From assembly GCA_026398575.1 (NCBI GenBank), contig JAPLSP010000484.1, forward strand, positions 1 to 12,341: a stretch of 12,341 nucleotides of DNA, written 5' to 3'. The notes under the pieces were generated by a model. That model searched no databases and was not told the origin of the DNA. It was given only the letters and a program-made list of their open reading frames with translations. Both the position numbers and the translations under genes were made by a program. The stretch is from Candidatus Sumerlaeota bacterium (GTDB lineage: Bacteria > Sumerlaeota > Sumerlaeia > JADFCT01). Every line of letters begins with the position of its first letter. The first letter of the stretch is position 1. Shown here one piece after another: positions 5,473 to 12,341 of this stretch.

Positions 5473-8055
5473 ATGAGAACAGCCGCTGCTTTCCTGATTT
5501 GCCTTGCTCTGGCGCTTAGCGCGACGTCGGCCCCGGCCGCAGCCCCTTCCAGCGCATCCACTCCCAGCGCATCGCCAGGCGCCGTTTACAATATCACTCT
5601 CGTCAGCGATAGCGCGCCCGATCTTACGGACGTTGACAGCTACTTGCGCTCGATCACGTCGCAGTACGCGACGCCGCAGGCGCAGGCCATCGCCATCTGG
5701 CGCTGGTCGCACCTTCTCCGCAAGCAGACGACGAATCCCAGCGAAGATGGCCATGAGGTGCTCGATCCCATCGTGATGTTCAACAGTTACGGCTACTGCA
5801 ACTGCGGGATCGTCTCGGGCGTCAATAATGCGCTGTGGCTGCGCATGGGCTGGAAGGCGCACTATGTGCAACTCGGCGACCATACGGTCTGCGAGTGTTC
5901 GTGGGACGGCGGAAAATCGTGGCATACGTTTGACAGCTCGATGAGTTTTTATTGCTTCAATGACCGGGGCGAGGTGGCGTCGGTCCGCGAGATCGAAAAG
6001 AACCCGCGATTCTATCTTGAGAACTACGCCCCCGAATGCGGCACGAATCCGGCCACCGGCCCGACGGACCATCGCGCATGGCGCTGCGCATCGGATGGGC
6101 CAGTCCGCTACGAACGAACGCTGGCCAACGGCTACGACTCATTCAAGCCGCCCAATGACGTCACGGATTACAACCTCTATGCGCAGTGGGGGCGGCGATA
6201 TGTGCTAAACCTTCGCCCGTCCGAAAACTACACACGATACTTCCGTCCTCTCGAAAGCGGCGGGCCGGGCGCCTTCAGACCCGTGCGCGGCGACAAGGAC
6301 GTGGACGCCAACAAGAACATCCGCGCCAACGGCGCCTGGCGCTATGCTCCCAATCTGCGCGACCCTGCGACGCGCGCGCTCATCTATTCCGACTCCGGCG
6401 TGAACTGGACGCAGGAGGGAGTCAAAGGTCCCGGCAATGTCATATTTAAAGTTTCCGCTGCCAATGTCGTCACGTCGGCCAAGTTCAAGTTGCAGGCGGC
6501 TGGCGCATCGGTTTTCGTTTCGCGCAATGCGGGCATCAACTGGGAGAAAGTGGAGGCGCCTTCCGGAGAGGCCGAATGCGTGGCGCCCATCGCAGGCGTG
6601 ACGGAGTATCTCGTCAAGGTGGACTTGGCCGGCGCCGACTCGCTCCTGTCGGAGATCGTCATCGAGACGATTACGCAGATCAACCGTTGGTCATTGCCGA
6701 AGCTCGTACGCGGCGCCAATCGCATCCAAGTACGCCTCGGGCCACAGGTCGAAACGATCCAGTTCCAGCCCTCCATCGTCAAAGGCAATCATAAGAAGAC
6801 GGCGTATCAGGAAAAGGGCATTGACGTGGAATCAGAGACGGGCTTCTACAAACCCACGCTCCGCCCCGCCGAAAAAGGGACTCCCTGCAACATCACCTGG
6901 AAAATCGAAACGCCCACTCCCATCACCGACCTTGTCTTCGGCGGAACCGTTTGCGTCAAAACGTCCAAAGACCGCGTGTCCTTGTTGCATTCTTATGATG
7001 ACCAGACCTACACGCTTGATTACCAGAAAACTGACGGCGCATCGCCATTCGACTTAATGGTGAACGCCGCCGTGACAACGGTTCCCGCCGGCGTCCGCGC
7101 AGCGTATTTGCGCTATGAATTCGAGACCGCCCAATACCCGAAGAGCTATTCCGGTCCCGGCATCCAGACGGCAACGATGACCGTGCATCACCAACCCCGT
7201 ACGACGGGCTTTACGCCGGTCGAAGTGGCTTACTGTTGGGTCGAGCGCCGCGATTCAGGCGACGTCGAGCGGCGGCACACGGAGGAGGTCACCACAGCGG
7301 CGCATGAATACACGCTGAACGTGAGCGGCGCGCGCGACCCGATCATGAAATGGGTCCGGATCAACCTCAAAGGACAAGGGCCGGACGGCGACAAGGTGAA
7401 GTATGGTTACTCGGACGGCCAGGACGCCGGCGCCGGCACGAAACCGGAATGGGTCCGCTATCGCTGGGGAAAAAATCTGGCGCTCGGCAAAACCTACACC
7501 CTCGAAGGCAAGCAGGACGAACGAAACCCCGACGCCGGCAGCGACCTCACCGACGGCCTGATCGCCCCGCCCGACACTTATGTCTCGCTCAAATACATGC
7601 CAACCAATGTCATATTCGCCAAGGACGTCTCGCCCGTCATCACGCTGGACCTCGGGAGCGCGCAGACGGTGTCGGCGGCGCGCGTTCATGCGGGGCAGGA
7701 AGACGGCTTTCATCTTTCGTACCCGGACACGATCGCCGTGGAAGTTTCCACCGACGGCAAGACCTTCGCGCCCGCAGGCGCCGCCGCTTTCAGGCAGGTT
7801 TTCGAGCCGCCGGCGGATTTCGTTCCCTGGGAACTGGACGAGTCGGCGCTGTTCGACGCTCTCCCCGCCGGCGGAAGACTGGCATACGCATACCGGATTC
7901 TTTTTGAGAAACCAGTAAGCGCCCGTTATATCCGCGTGCGCTGCGCCTGCCGCCAGGGATGGGGAATGATGCTGTCTGAGATACAAGTATTCGACACCGT
8001 CACGATGGACAAGACGGCCCCGCCGCTTGTCGTCCATGCGCCGATAGCTCGATAG
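5473..8055 (+). CDS. Exported transglutaminase-like protein with C-terminal F5/8 type C (discoidin) domain
   Basis: 860-aa secreted protein. A signal peptide (MRTAAAFLICLALALSATSA, cleavage probably within APAAA) is followed by a transglutaminase-like papain-fold domain at about 55-165. The likely catalytic Cys is C111 (or C109) in GYCNCG, with H137 (GDHTVCE) and D154 (HTFDSS), so the Cys-His-Asp triad is present. Next come beta-sandwich segments, two with similar strand patterns near 315-400 and 470-550 and perhaps a third near 595-640. A discoidin-like carbohydrate-binding domain lies at about 667-848 (LTDGLI, ITLDLGSAQTV, ARYIRVRC, LSEIQVFD). The family could act as a protease, amidase or cross-linker on wall or glycan-bound peptides; the reaction is unproven. 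The start has AAAGGGGAGG, but 12 nt upstream, which is long; no alternative start fits. It is convergent with the next gene, with 9 bp between stops. Confidence 0.87.
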   Translation: MRTAAAFLICLALALSATSAPAAAPSSASTPSASPGAVYNITLVSDSAPDLTDVDSYLRSITSQYATPQAQAIAIWRWSHLLRKQTTNPSEDGHEVLDPIVMFNSYGYCNCGIVSGVNNALWLRMGWKAHYVQLGDHTVCECSWDGGKSWHTFDSSMSFYCFNDRGEVASVREIEKNPRFYLENYAPECGTNPATGPTDHRAWRCASDGPVRYERTLANGYDSFKPPNDVTDYNLYAQWGRRYVLNLRPSENYTRYFRPLESGGPGAFRPVRGDKDVDANKNIRANGAWRYAPNLRDPATRALIYSDSGVNWTQEGVKGPGNVIFKVSAANVVTSAKFKLQAAGASVFVSRNAGINWEKVEAPSGEAECVAPIAGVTEYLVKVDLAGADSLLSEIVIETITQINRWSLPKLVRGANRIQVRLGPQVETIQFQPSIVKGNHKKTAYQEKGIDVESETGFYKPTLRPAEKGTPCNITWKIETPTPITDLVFGGTVCVKTSKDRVSLLHSYDDQTYTLDYQKTDGASPFDLMVNAAVTTVPAGVRAAYLRYEFETAQYPKSYSGPGIQTATMTVHHQPRTTGFTPVEVAYCWVERRDSGDVERRHTEEVTTAAHEYTLNVSGARDPIMKWVRINLKGQGPDGDKVKYGYSDGQDAGAGTKPEWVRYRWGKNLALGKTYTLEGKQDERNPDAGSDLTDGLIAPPDTYVSLKYMPTNVIFAKDVSPVITLDLGSAQTVSAARVHAGQEDGFHLSYPDTIAVEVSTDGKTFAPAGAAAFRQVFEPPADFVPWELDESALFDALPAGGRLAYAYRILFEKPVSARYIRVRCACRQGWGMMLSEIQVFDTVTMDKTAPPLVVHAPIAR

Positions 8056-8064
8056 CATGGCGAA

Positions 8065-8832
8065 TCAAAAATACTTCTCAATAAACTGAAGCGACTCGTC
8101 AACTTCGCCCACTCCGCCAAACCCGATGGAGACCAGGTCATTGGGCTTCGAGTTTTCAGCGACAAACTGCAACCCTTCATCGGGAGGGATTCGGCCGGCG
8201 GCCAGCGCTTTGAGCAGGATGAATGGCTTGGCCACGCCGCGAACGATGTTCACTCTATCTTGCACGGTATCTTTCCCCTCGAATCCGGGATAGACGAAAC
8301 CGGTCAGGTTCAGCGGGAACAGATATGCGTCAATCCCATAGTTCTGCCTTTCGCACAGCTCGATGGTCTCTACCCTGTGTGTGGAGATGCCCGCCAACAG
8401 TCCAGCCTCATGAATCTTTTCGATGAGTTGCGCCAGACCGCCGATTGAGTCGCCCTTCCTGGGACGATCAACGTATTGGGCGTGGATCACGCAGATGTCG
8501 GCCCGGCGCTCGATCAGAAATGACAGCTTCTGCTGGTGGCTTTTCATCTCCGAGGTTTCATCAATCCGGGTATTGCCTACAAAATGAATGGGCGCCGGAT
8601 TGCGCTCCCGGAGTCTTGAAAGGATCGAGACAATCCGCTCATTGGCGCATGACTCTACAGTGTTGACGCCCAAGCCGATGCAGTGCTGTATCGTTTGCGC
8701 TATCGTTTCATCATCAAAGCGTCCCCGATACTCCGCGCTTCGAGCCTCACTGAAGTGCGACCGCCCCCAGAACGCATTCGTCCCGCACAGGACTTTGCTG
8801 AACGTCAGATTGCCAATGGTCACTTGTTTCAT
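8065..8832 (-). CDS. Aldo/keto-reductase-like TIM-barrel protein, catalytic tetrad not conserved
   Basis: The 255-aa protein follows the aldo/keto reductase layout: an N-terminal LTFSKVLCGTNAF, helix-strand GLGVNTVES (53-61), strand ICVIHAQYVDRP with the usual His at 117, GISTH (148-152), KALAAGRIPP (208-217) and a C-terminal SIGFGGVGEVDESL (235-248). However, the position of the usual DTA reads VES with no following catalytic Tyr, and the usual Lys strand reads IHFVGNTRI. Asp, Tyr and Lys of the tetrad therefore seem to be missing, and NADPH-dependent reduction is doubtful. It is also shorter than typical members (about 280-330 aa). A ribosome site AGGAAGG lies 6 nt before the ATG. It starts 66 bp downstream of the serine hydrolase stop on the same strand, so co-transcription is plausible. 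No signal peptide. Confidence 0.75.
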   Translation of the reverse strand: MKQVTIGNLTFSKVLCGTNAFWGRSHFSEARSAEYRGRFDDETIAQTIQHCIGLGVNTVESCANERIVSILSRLRERNPAPIHFVGNTRIDETSEMKSHQQKLSFLIERRADICVIHAQYVDRPRKGDSIGGLAQLIEKIHEAGLLAGISTHRVETIELCERQNYGIDAYLFPLNLTGFVYPGFEGKDTVQDRVNIVRGVAKPFILLKALAAGRIPPDEGLQFVAENSKPNDLVSIGFGGVGEVDESLQFIEKYF

Positions 8833-8898
8833 TTGCGGCCTTCCTCTGGCGAAAACCTATCATGGATGTCCCCGAAACTATTGCGAAGCTATTGCGCG

Positions 8899-10902
8899 TC
8901 ATGGGATGCCGATGTATCCGACCAACTCCTTCCAGAAGTCTGCGCCGCTGTCGCTGTTGGTCATGATGATGAGGCCGTGGCCTTTGACGGGATCGAACTC
9001 GACGTAGCTGCGAAAGCCGGCGCCGTTTGCGCCACTGTGGCAGATGCGCGGGCCGGAGGCGGTCGGTTCAATGAACCAGCCCAAGCCATAGCGCACATCG
9101 CCAACGCCCGTGCTGCCGCGCCGTGTCAACAGCTCGCGTCCCGTGGGCGGACTGGCGGGCGTCAGCATCGCACGCACGGACGCCGCGCTGATCGAGTGCG
9201 GTCCGCTGCGGTCCGCTTTCATCATCTCCATCGCAAACGCCGCGTAGTCGCGCGGAGCGCAGTAGAGGGAATAGGCGGCGTTGGGTTTCGAGTAGAGCCT
9301 GCGGTTTGCTTTGACCTTGCCCTCGGCATTGTGTCCGGCGGCGGCTTTGGCCGCGAGGGCATCCCGCCATACATGACTGCTGTTCTTCATGCCCAGCGGC
9401 TCCAGCGCCATGCGTCGCATCATGCCCTCGTAATTCTCGCCGCTGATGCGCTCCATAACGCTCTGAAGAAACTGGAAGCCCTCGCCGGAGTAAAGGTAGG
9501 CCGTGCCCGGCGCATGCATCAGCTTCAGCGGACCGTCTTTGGGGCGCCAGTTCGGAAAGCCGCTGGTGTGCGTGAGCGCCATGCGCGCGGTGATCCGTTC
9601 ATGCAGCGGCTCGTCCTTCAAATATGGCTCGGTAAGATAGCGCGCGAGTGGACGGTCCAGGTCGAGCTTTCCCTGTTCCACGAGTTTCAGCGCGGCATAA
9701 GCGGCCAGCGGTTTGGTCATCGAACCGGCCTCAAAAACAGTCTCAGCGTCCACGAGCCGTTCTTTGCCGGCCTCCTGCGCGCCGAGGTATTTTTCAAACG
9801 CGATGCGGCCATCCACAATGCCCACCACCGCCGCGCCGGGCACGCGATGTTTGGACATCAGCAACGGCAGCAGCGTGTCGAGCGCCTCCGGGATGGCCTG
9901 CTTGACCGGCGGCGGTTGATACGCCAGCAGGATGCGTCGCGTCAGTTCGCCGAACTCCGCCGCCTCGACGCGCCGGCCTACGATGTCGGTGTTCACGCGA
10001 TGCACGATCACGAGATCGAGAGCGGGGACGTTCAGGATGTAATGCCCGCCTGTGCCACGCGCGGAGTAACTGCCTTCGGGCAGCGTCACGCCGGGCAGAT
10101 GCAGGCCGCCTCTTGCGATCCACCACAGGTAACCGTAGCCACCCCTCACGTCCGCTTCGGAATACGATGTCACGCTCTCCTTCACCCACGCGGCAGGCAC
10201 GACTTGCTTTCCGTTCCACTGGCCGCCGCGCAGGAACAGCAAACCGAAGCGCGCCATGTCCCGCGCCGTCATGCGAAACGGATAGGCGCGATGGATCGAG
10301 TCCGCGCCGGTGACGTACTTTCCATCGGAGACTTCGTAGTCCTCCATGCCGAGCGGCTCTGCGATGAGGCGCCTGAAATCCTCGTAGATGGCGGCCTTGC
10401 ACTGCTGCTCGTAAATGGCGCCGAGGACGTTGAAGTCCCAGTTGTTGTAATACCAGAAGGCGCCCGGCTCATGACTGTGCCGCTGCGGGCGCTGCGCCTT
10501 CATCCGCGCCGTCTCGTAAAGCGCCGGATGGTAAATGCCGGAGCGCGACTTGAGCAGGTCATGCACGGTGGCGCGCTTTTCCACCTCGGTAAGCCGTGGC
10601 TCGTTATCGTCAATACCCAGATCGGCCATCGTCGCATTCAGCCGCAGTTTCCCGGCCTCCACCTGGATTCCGTACATCGCGCTGAGAAAGCTCTTTCGGA
10701 TGGAATGCACGTTGATCTTCCGGTCCACCGCGCCCCAGGAATCGAGCACTTTGCCGCGCGTAACGATCATGGCGGCCTCGGTATTGAGTGTGGCGGCATA
10801 CTCGCGCGCGGCGGCGAGTTTCTCCCGCGACCAGCCGGCAGACGTGGCCTCGGCGTCCGTGAGGTTTTCCCAGACGGCTGCGTGGACGTGTGCGTGAATC
10901 AC
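8899..10902 (-). CDS. Tandem two-domain serine hydrolase (beta-lactamase / PBP4-like family)
   Basis: Two complete class C beta-lactamase-type domains lie in one chain. Domain 1 (about 15-325): SxxK at S67-I-R-K70, Tyr motif Y152-N-N, third motif GTGGHY (283-288). Domain 2 (about 335-660): S394-M-T-K397, Y471-S-G, and H622-S-G. Both look catalytically competent and would cleave an ester, amide or peptide through an acyl-serine. Numbering is from the GTG at 10902, the first start codon in this frame. That GTG has no ribosome site, and the frame stays open upstream to a TGA at 10978-10980. The upstream codons read RFFALWFLTAWVIHA, a typical signal peptide or anchor core, so the true N-terminus is longer and probably begins in another frame at 11006 (see the entry at 10938-11006). 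The substrate is unknown; exported location is inferred. A promoter lies at 11063-11090. Confidence 0.85.
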   Translation of the reverse strand: MIHAHVHAAVWENLTDAEATSAGWSREKLAAAREYAATLNTEAAMIVTRGKVLDSWGAVDRKINVHSIRKSFLSAMYGIQVEAGKLRLNATMADLGIDDNEPRLTEVEKRATVHDLLKSRSGIYHPALYETARMKAQRPQRHSHEPGAFWYYNNWDFNVLGAIYEQQCKAAIYEDFRRLIAEPLGMEDYEVSDGKYVTGADSIHRAYPFRMTARDMARFGLLFLRGGQWNGKQVVPAAWVKESVTSYSEADVRGGYGYLWWIARGGLHLPGVTLPEGSYSARGTGGHYILNVPALDLVIVHRVNTDIVGRRVEAAEFGELTRRILLAYQPPPVKQAIPEALDTLLPLLMSKHRVPGAAVVGIVDGRIAFEKYLGAQEAGKERLVDAETVFEAGSMTKPLAAYAALKLVEQGKLDLDRPLARYLTEPYLKDEPLHERITARMALTHTSGFPNWRPKDGPLKLMHAPGTAYLYSGEGFQFLQSVMERISGENYEGMMRRMALEPLGMKNSSHVWRDALAAKAAAGHNAEGKVKANRRLYSKPNAAYSLYCAPRDYAAFAMEMMKADRSGPHSISAASVRAMLTPASPPTGRELLTRRGSTGVGDVRYGLGWFIEPTASGPRICHSGANGAGFRSYVEFDPVKGHGLIIMTNSDSGADFWKELVGYIGIP

Positions 10903-10937
10903 CCAAGCCGTCAGAAACCACAGCGCGAAAAAGCGGA

Positions 10938-11006
10938 TTATGTAAGCCGTCGCAAACGTTCGGGGTACTCCGGATCTTCAGGCAATATTTTGCGGGTTCC
11001 GTCCAT
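10938..11006 (-). pseudogene. 22-codon start fragment, probable frameshifted N-terminus of the serine hydrolase
   Basis: An ATG at 11006 with GAGGTG 4 nt upstream opens a 22-codon frame ending in RLRRLT before TAA at 10940-10938. It overlaps the upstream open part of the hydrolase frame, where YIIRFFALWFLTAWVIHA follows directly. A -1 shift near 10941-10946 would join a short basic cytoplasmic tail to that hydrophobic segment, giving a standard signal anchor. The promoter at 11063-11090 also points here. I see no slippery heptamer, so a one-base deletion or sequencing error is likelier than programmed frameshifting. It could instead be a short leader peptide. Confidence 0.5.
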
Positions 11007-11062
11007 CAATCACCTCAGGCGCTTTCTTGCTCATGCCAATTGAATATTAATCGGTCTCCTTG

Positions 11063-11090
11063 ATCATAGTCAAACTCCCAGCAGGTTCAA
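11063..11090 (-). promoter_or_regulatory. Predicted sigma70-like promoter of the serine hydrolase
   Basis: On the minus strand: -35 TTGAAC (11090-11085; 4 of 6), 16-nt spacer, -10 TATGAT (11068-11063; 5 of 6). The predicted start near 11056 gives about 50 nt of leader to the ATG at 11006, which supports that ATG as the real start of translation. Confidence 0.45.
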
Positions 11091-11156
11091 ACAAAATGTT
11101 GCGCCGCCCCCGGGATTGCGCCCGCAAAGGACAAGGGTTTCATTCGGGACGGGCAA

Positions 11157-11171
11157 TCACCCGATGGGTGA
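11157..11171. repeat. Small perfect inverted repeat in the spacer after the response regulator
   Basis: TCACCC, GAT, GGGTGA form a perfect 6-bp inverted repeat with a 3-nt loop in the 239-bp spacer downstream of the response regulator stop. No T-run follows on either strand, so it is not a standard terminator. It may be chance or a protein site. Confidence 0.3.
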
Positions 11172-11199
11172 AATCGAACCGCGTGGAAAATCTCCATTT

Positions 11200-11226
11200 C
11201 TTTGCGTTCTTTGCGATCTTTGCGGT
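11200..11226. repeat. Three-copy 9-bp periodic repeat (CTTTGCGnn)
   Basis: Three consecutive 9-mers, CTTTGCGTT, CTTTGCGAT, CTTTGCGGT, lie 20 bp past the stop of the response regulator. Phase and length match the other 9-bp array at 2345-2380 although the sequence differs. Read on the minus strand it is an A-rich run of CGCAAAG units. Function unknown. Confidence 0.65.
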
Positions 11227-11245
11227 TCATCTGCTTTTTTCAGGT

Positions 11246-11896
11246 TCAAGGTTCCACAGAGGTCAGTCCTTCGCGGACGGCGTATTTGGTGAGGTCAGCC
11301 ACGTTGTGGATGTCCAACTTCTCCATGATATGCTGCCGGTGGGTCTCGGTAGTCTTGACGCTCACATCGAGTTGTGAGGCGATTTCTTTTGTGCTTTTGC
11401 CTTCCGCCACCAGTTGCAGCACTTCACGTTCCTTGGCCGTGAGCAGGGGGAGCGCTGGCCCCCCGTCCTGGAACGGATGGCGTACGGCGTCTAATAAGAC
11501 AGAGGAAATGCCCGGACTGAGGTAGATGCGGTTCGAGGTCACGAGACGGATGGCATGGATCAGCTCCTCAAAAGCGCCATCCTTGAGCATGTAACCGGAA
11601 GCGCCCGCCTTCAGCATCCCCTTCACAAATCGCTTGTCCGTATGCATGGACAGCGCGAGCACCTTCACGCCGGAAACGCTGGCAGTGATCTGGCGTGTGG
11701 CTTCAATGCCGTTCATATCCGGCATGCCAATATCCATCACGACCACGTCGGGCTTCAGCTCCCGAGCCAGATGGATCGCCATCTGCCCATTCTCCGCCTC
11801 CCCGATCACTTTCAGCCCGTGTTCCTTCTCAATCAAGGAACGGAGGCCGCTGCGGAAGATTTCATGATCGTCCGCGAGCAGGATTGTTATTTGCAT
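11246..11896 (-). CDS. NarL/FixJ-family response regulator (REC + LuxR-type HTH)
   Basis: 216-aa DNA-binding response regulator. The receiver domain (about 3-118) has acidic pocket D9-D10, phosphoacceptor D55 (VMDIGMPD), S83 and K105, all the expected switch residues. A linker follows, then a LuxR-type helix-turn-helix (about 150-212; LTAKEREVLQLVAEGKSTKEIA, with recognition helix VKTTETHRQHIMEKL). ATG 11896 is preceded by AAGGTG 7 nt upstream and lies inside the end of the kinase gene (10-nt overlap), so translation is coupled to the kinase. After phosphorylation it would bind promoters; targets are not visible here. Close to full family length. Confidence 0.93.
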   Translation of the reverse strand: MQITILLADDHEIFRSGLRSLIEKEHGLKVIGEAENGQMAIHLARELKPDVVVMDIGMPDMNGIEATRQITASVSGVKVLALSMHTDKRFVKGMLKAGASGYMLKDGAFEELIHAIRLVTSNRIYLSPGISSVLLDAVRHPFQDGGPALPLLTAKEREVLQLVAEGKSTKEIASQLDVSVKTTETHRQHIMEKLDIHNVADLTKYAVREGLTSVEP

Positions 11897-12341
11897 GGCG
11901 TATCACCTTCCAGGGAAGCACGGTCACGCCTCAGCGGCGCGATCAGGGTGACTCGCGTTCCGTGACCGCGCTCGGATTCGATCTCAATGGCGCCGCCAAT
12001 GTATCGCAAGCGTTCGCGGACGCTGAAAAGGCCGAACCCTCCGTTTTGGTTCGTTCGAGACCCAGTCTCTGCCGGGTCAAATCCAGCGCCCTCGTCCTCA
12101 ACGACGATGCGCACATCATCCCCCTCCCGCAGGATTGAGAGTTTCCCGCTGCCGGTGTTCGCGTGTTTGACGATATTGATCAGCAACTCGCCCACCGCAC
12201 GAAACAGAAGGCCTCGAACGTCATCTCCCAGCGGTTTCGAATGCGCGTCATCCGCAAATTCGATTTGAATTCCATGCTCTTCGCCCATTTTCTCGCTGAG
12301 CCATTCCAGCGCGGATTCGAGACCCAACTCATAGAGAATGG
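11887..12341 (-). CDS. Sensor histidine kinase, C-terminal part (NarX/DegS-type; 5' partial)
   Basis: Only the C-terminal 151 codons are inside the window; the frame is open to the right edge. The visible sequence begins ILYELGLESALEWL, typical of the end of the HisKA_3 dimerisation region. The HATPase_c domain follows, with N-box ELLINIVKHAN, G1 box VEDEGAGFDP, G2 box GGFGLFSVRERL and G3 box GHGTRV. The phosphorylated His and any sensor or membrane part lie outside. It pairs with the overlapping response regulator. The TTG at 12327 is an internal Leu codon, not a start. The stop TAA at 11889-11887 overlaps the regulator start. Confidence 0.92.
   Translation of the reverse strand, partial: ILYELGLESALEWLSEKMGEEHGIQIEFADDAHSKPLGDDVRGLLFRAVGELLINIVKHANTGSGKLSILREGDDVRIVVEDEGAGFDPAETGSRTNQNGGFGLFSVRERLRYIGGAIEIESERGHGTRVTLIAPLRRDRASLEGDTPCK

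Noticed and set aside
7255..8058. A 267-codon minus-strand frame opposite the 3' part of the transglutaminase-like gene
   Set aside because: It lies opposite the discoidin domain and neighbouring segments, which are clearly coding on the plus strand; no motif in the antisense translation.
10986..11033. Short minus-strand frame starting MSKKAPEVIDGRN upstream of the hydrolase
   Set aside because: The nearest Shine-Dalgarno (AAGGAG) is about 20 nt before this ATG, too far. The overlapping ATG at 11006 has a much better site.
8683..11043. A 786-codon open frame on the plus strand opposite the tandem serine hydrolase
   Set aside because: It is antisense to a protein with two full sets of catalytic motifs. 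The translation is rich in Arg/His/Ala with no recognisable domain, as expected for the shadow of a GC-rich gene.
11070..11180. Possible tRNA, suggested by GGTTCAA and ATCGAACC strings
   Set aside because: I could not form a cloverleaf with an acceptor stem and anticodon arm at correct spacing on either strand.

Overview
The window is a stretch of bacterial chromosome, GC-rich except for one AT-richer island near 3.7-5.4 kb. The gene families (HzsA-like propeller/cytochrome c protein, secreted transglutaminase-like protein with a discoidin domain, Pepdidase_M14_N-type carboxypeptidase, tandem serine hydrolase) and the GCCGGCA-type short repeat at the left edge suggest the PVC group, most likely Verrucomicrobiota or a close neighbour. 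That placement rests on family habits and recall; there is no rRNA or marker gene here.

Layout. (1) 2-2329, plus strand: 3' part of a large HzsA-like protein with a beta-propeller and two CxxCH haem c motifs; its 5' end is outside the window. (2) 2419-5191, minus strand: a three-gene operon in which each junction is an ATGA overlap. It runs from a 374-aa conserved protein of unknown function, through a 123-aa unknown protein, to an exported M14 zinc carboxypeptidase. The first two genes form a compact cassette in lower-GC DNA. (3) 5192-5472: a divergent regulatory region in which a perfect 9-bp inverted repeat carries the -35 boxes of two back-to-back sigma70-like promoters. (4) 5473-8055, plus strand: an 860-aa exported transglutaminase-like protein ending in an F5/8 type C domain. 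(5) 8065-11006, minus strand: an aldo/keto-reductase-like TIM barrel, preceded by a protein with two beta-lactamase-family serine hydrolase domains. The hydrolase's N-terminus appears split by a -1 frame change. (6) 11246-12341, minus strand: a NarL/FixJ response regulator and the C-terminal end of its partner histidine kinase, overlapping by 10 nt.

How the genes work together. Most products look exported (haem protein, carboxypeptidase, transglutaminase-like protein, serine hydrolase), which fits periplasmic or surface breakdown of peptides and polymers. The two-component system could regulate neighbours, but nothing in the sequence shows its targets. The best candidate for an undescribed system is the 374-aa/123-aa cassette together with the palindromic divergent promoter in front of it. 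No gene-free stretch exceeds 300 bases; the longest is the 281-bp divergent region. I see no tRNA, rRNA, CRISPR array, transposase or phage gene.
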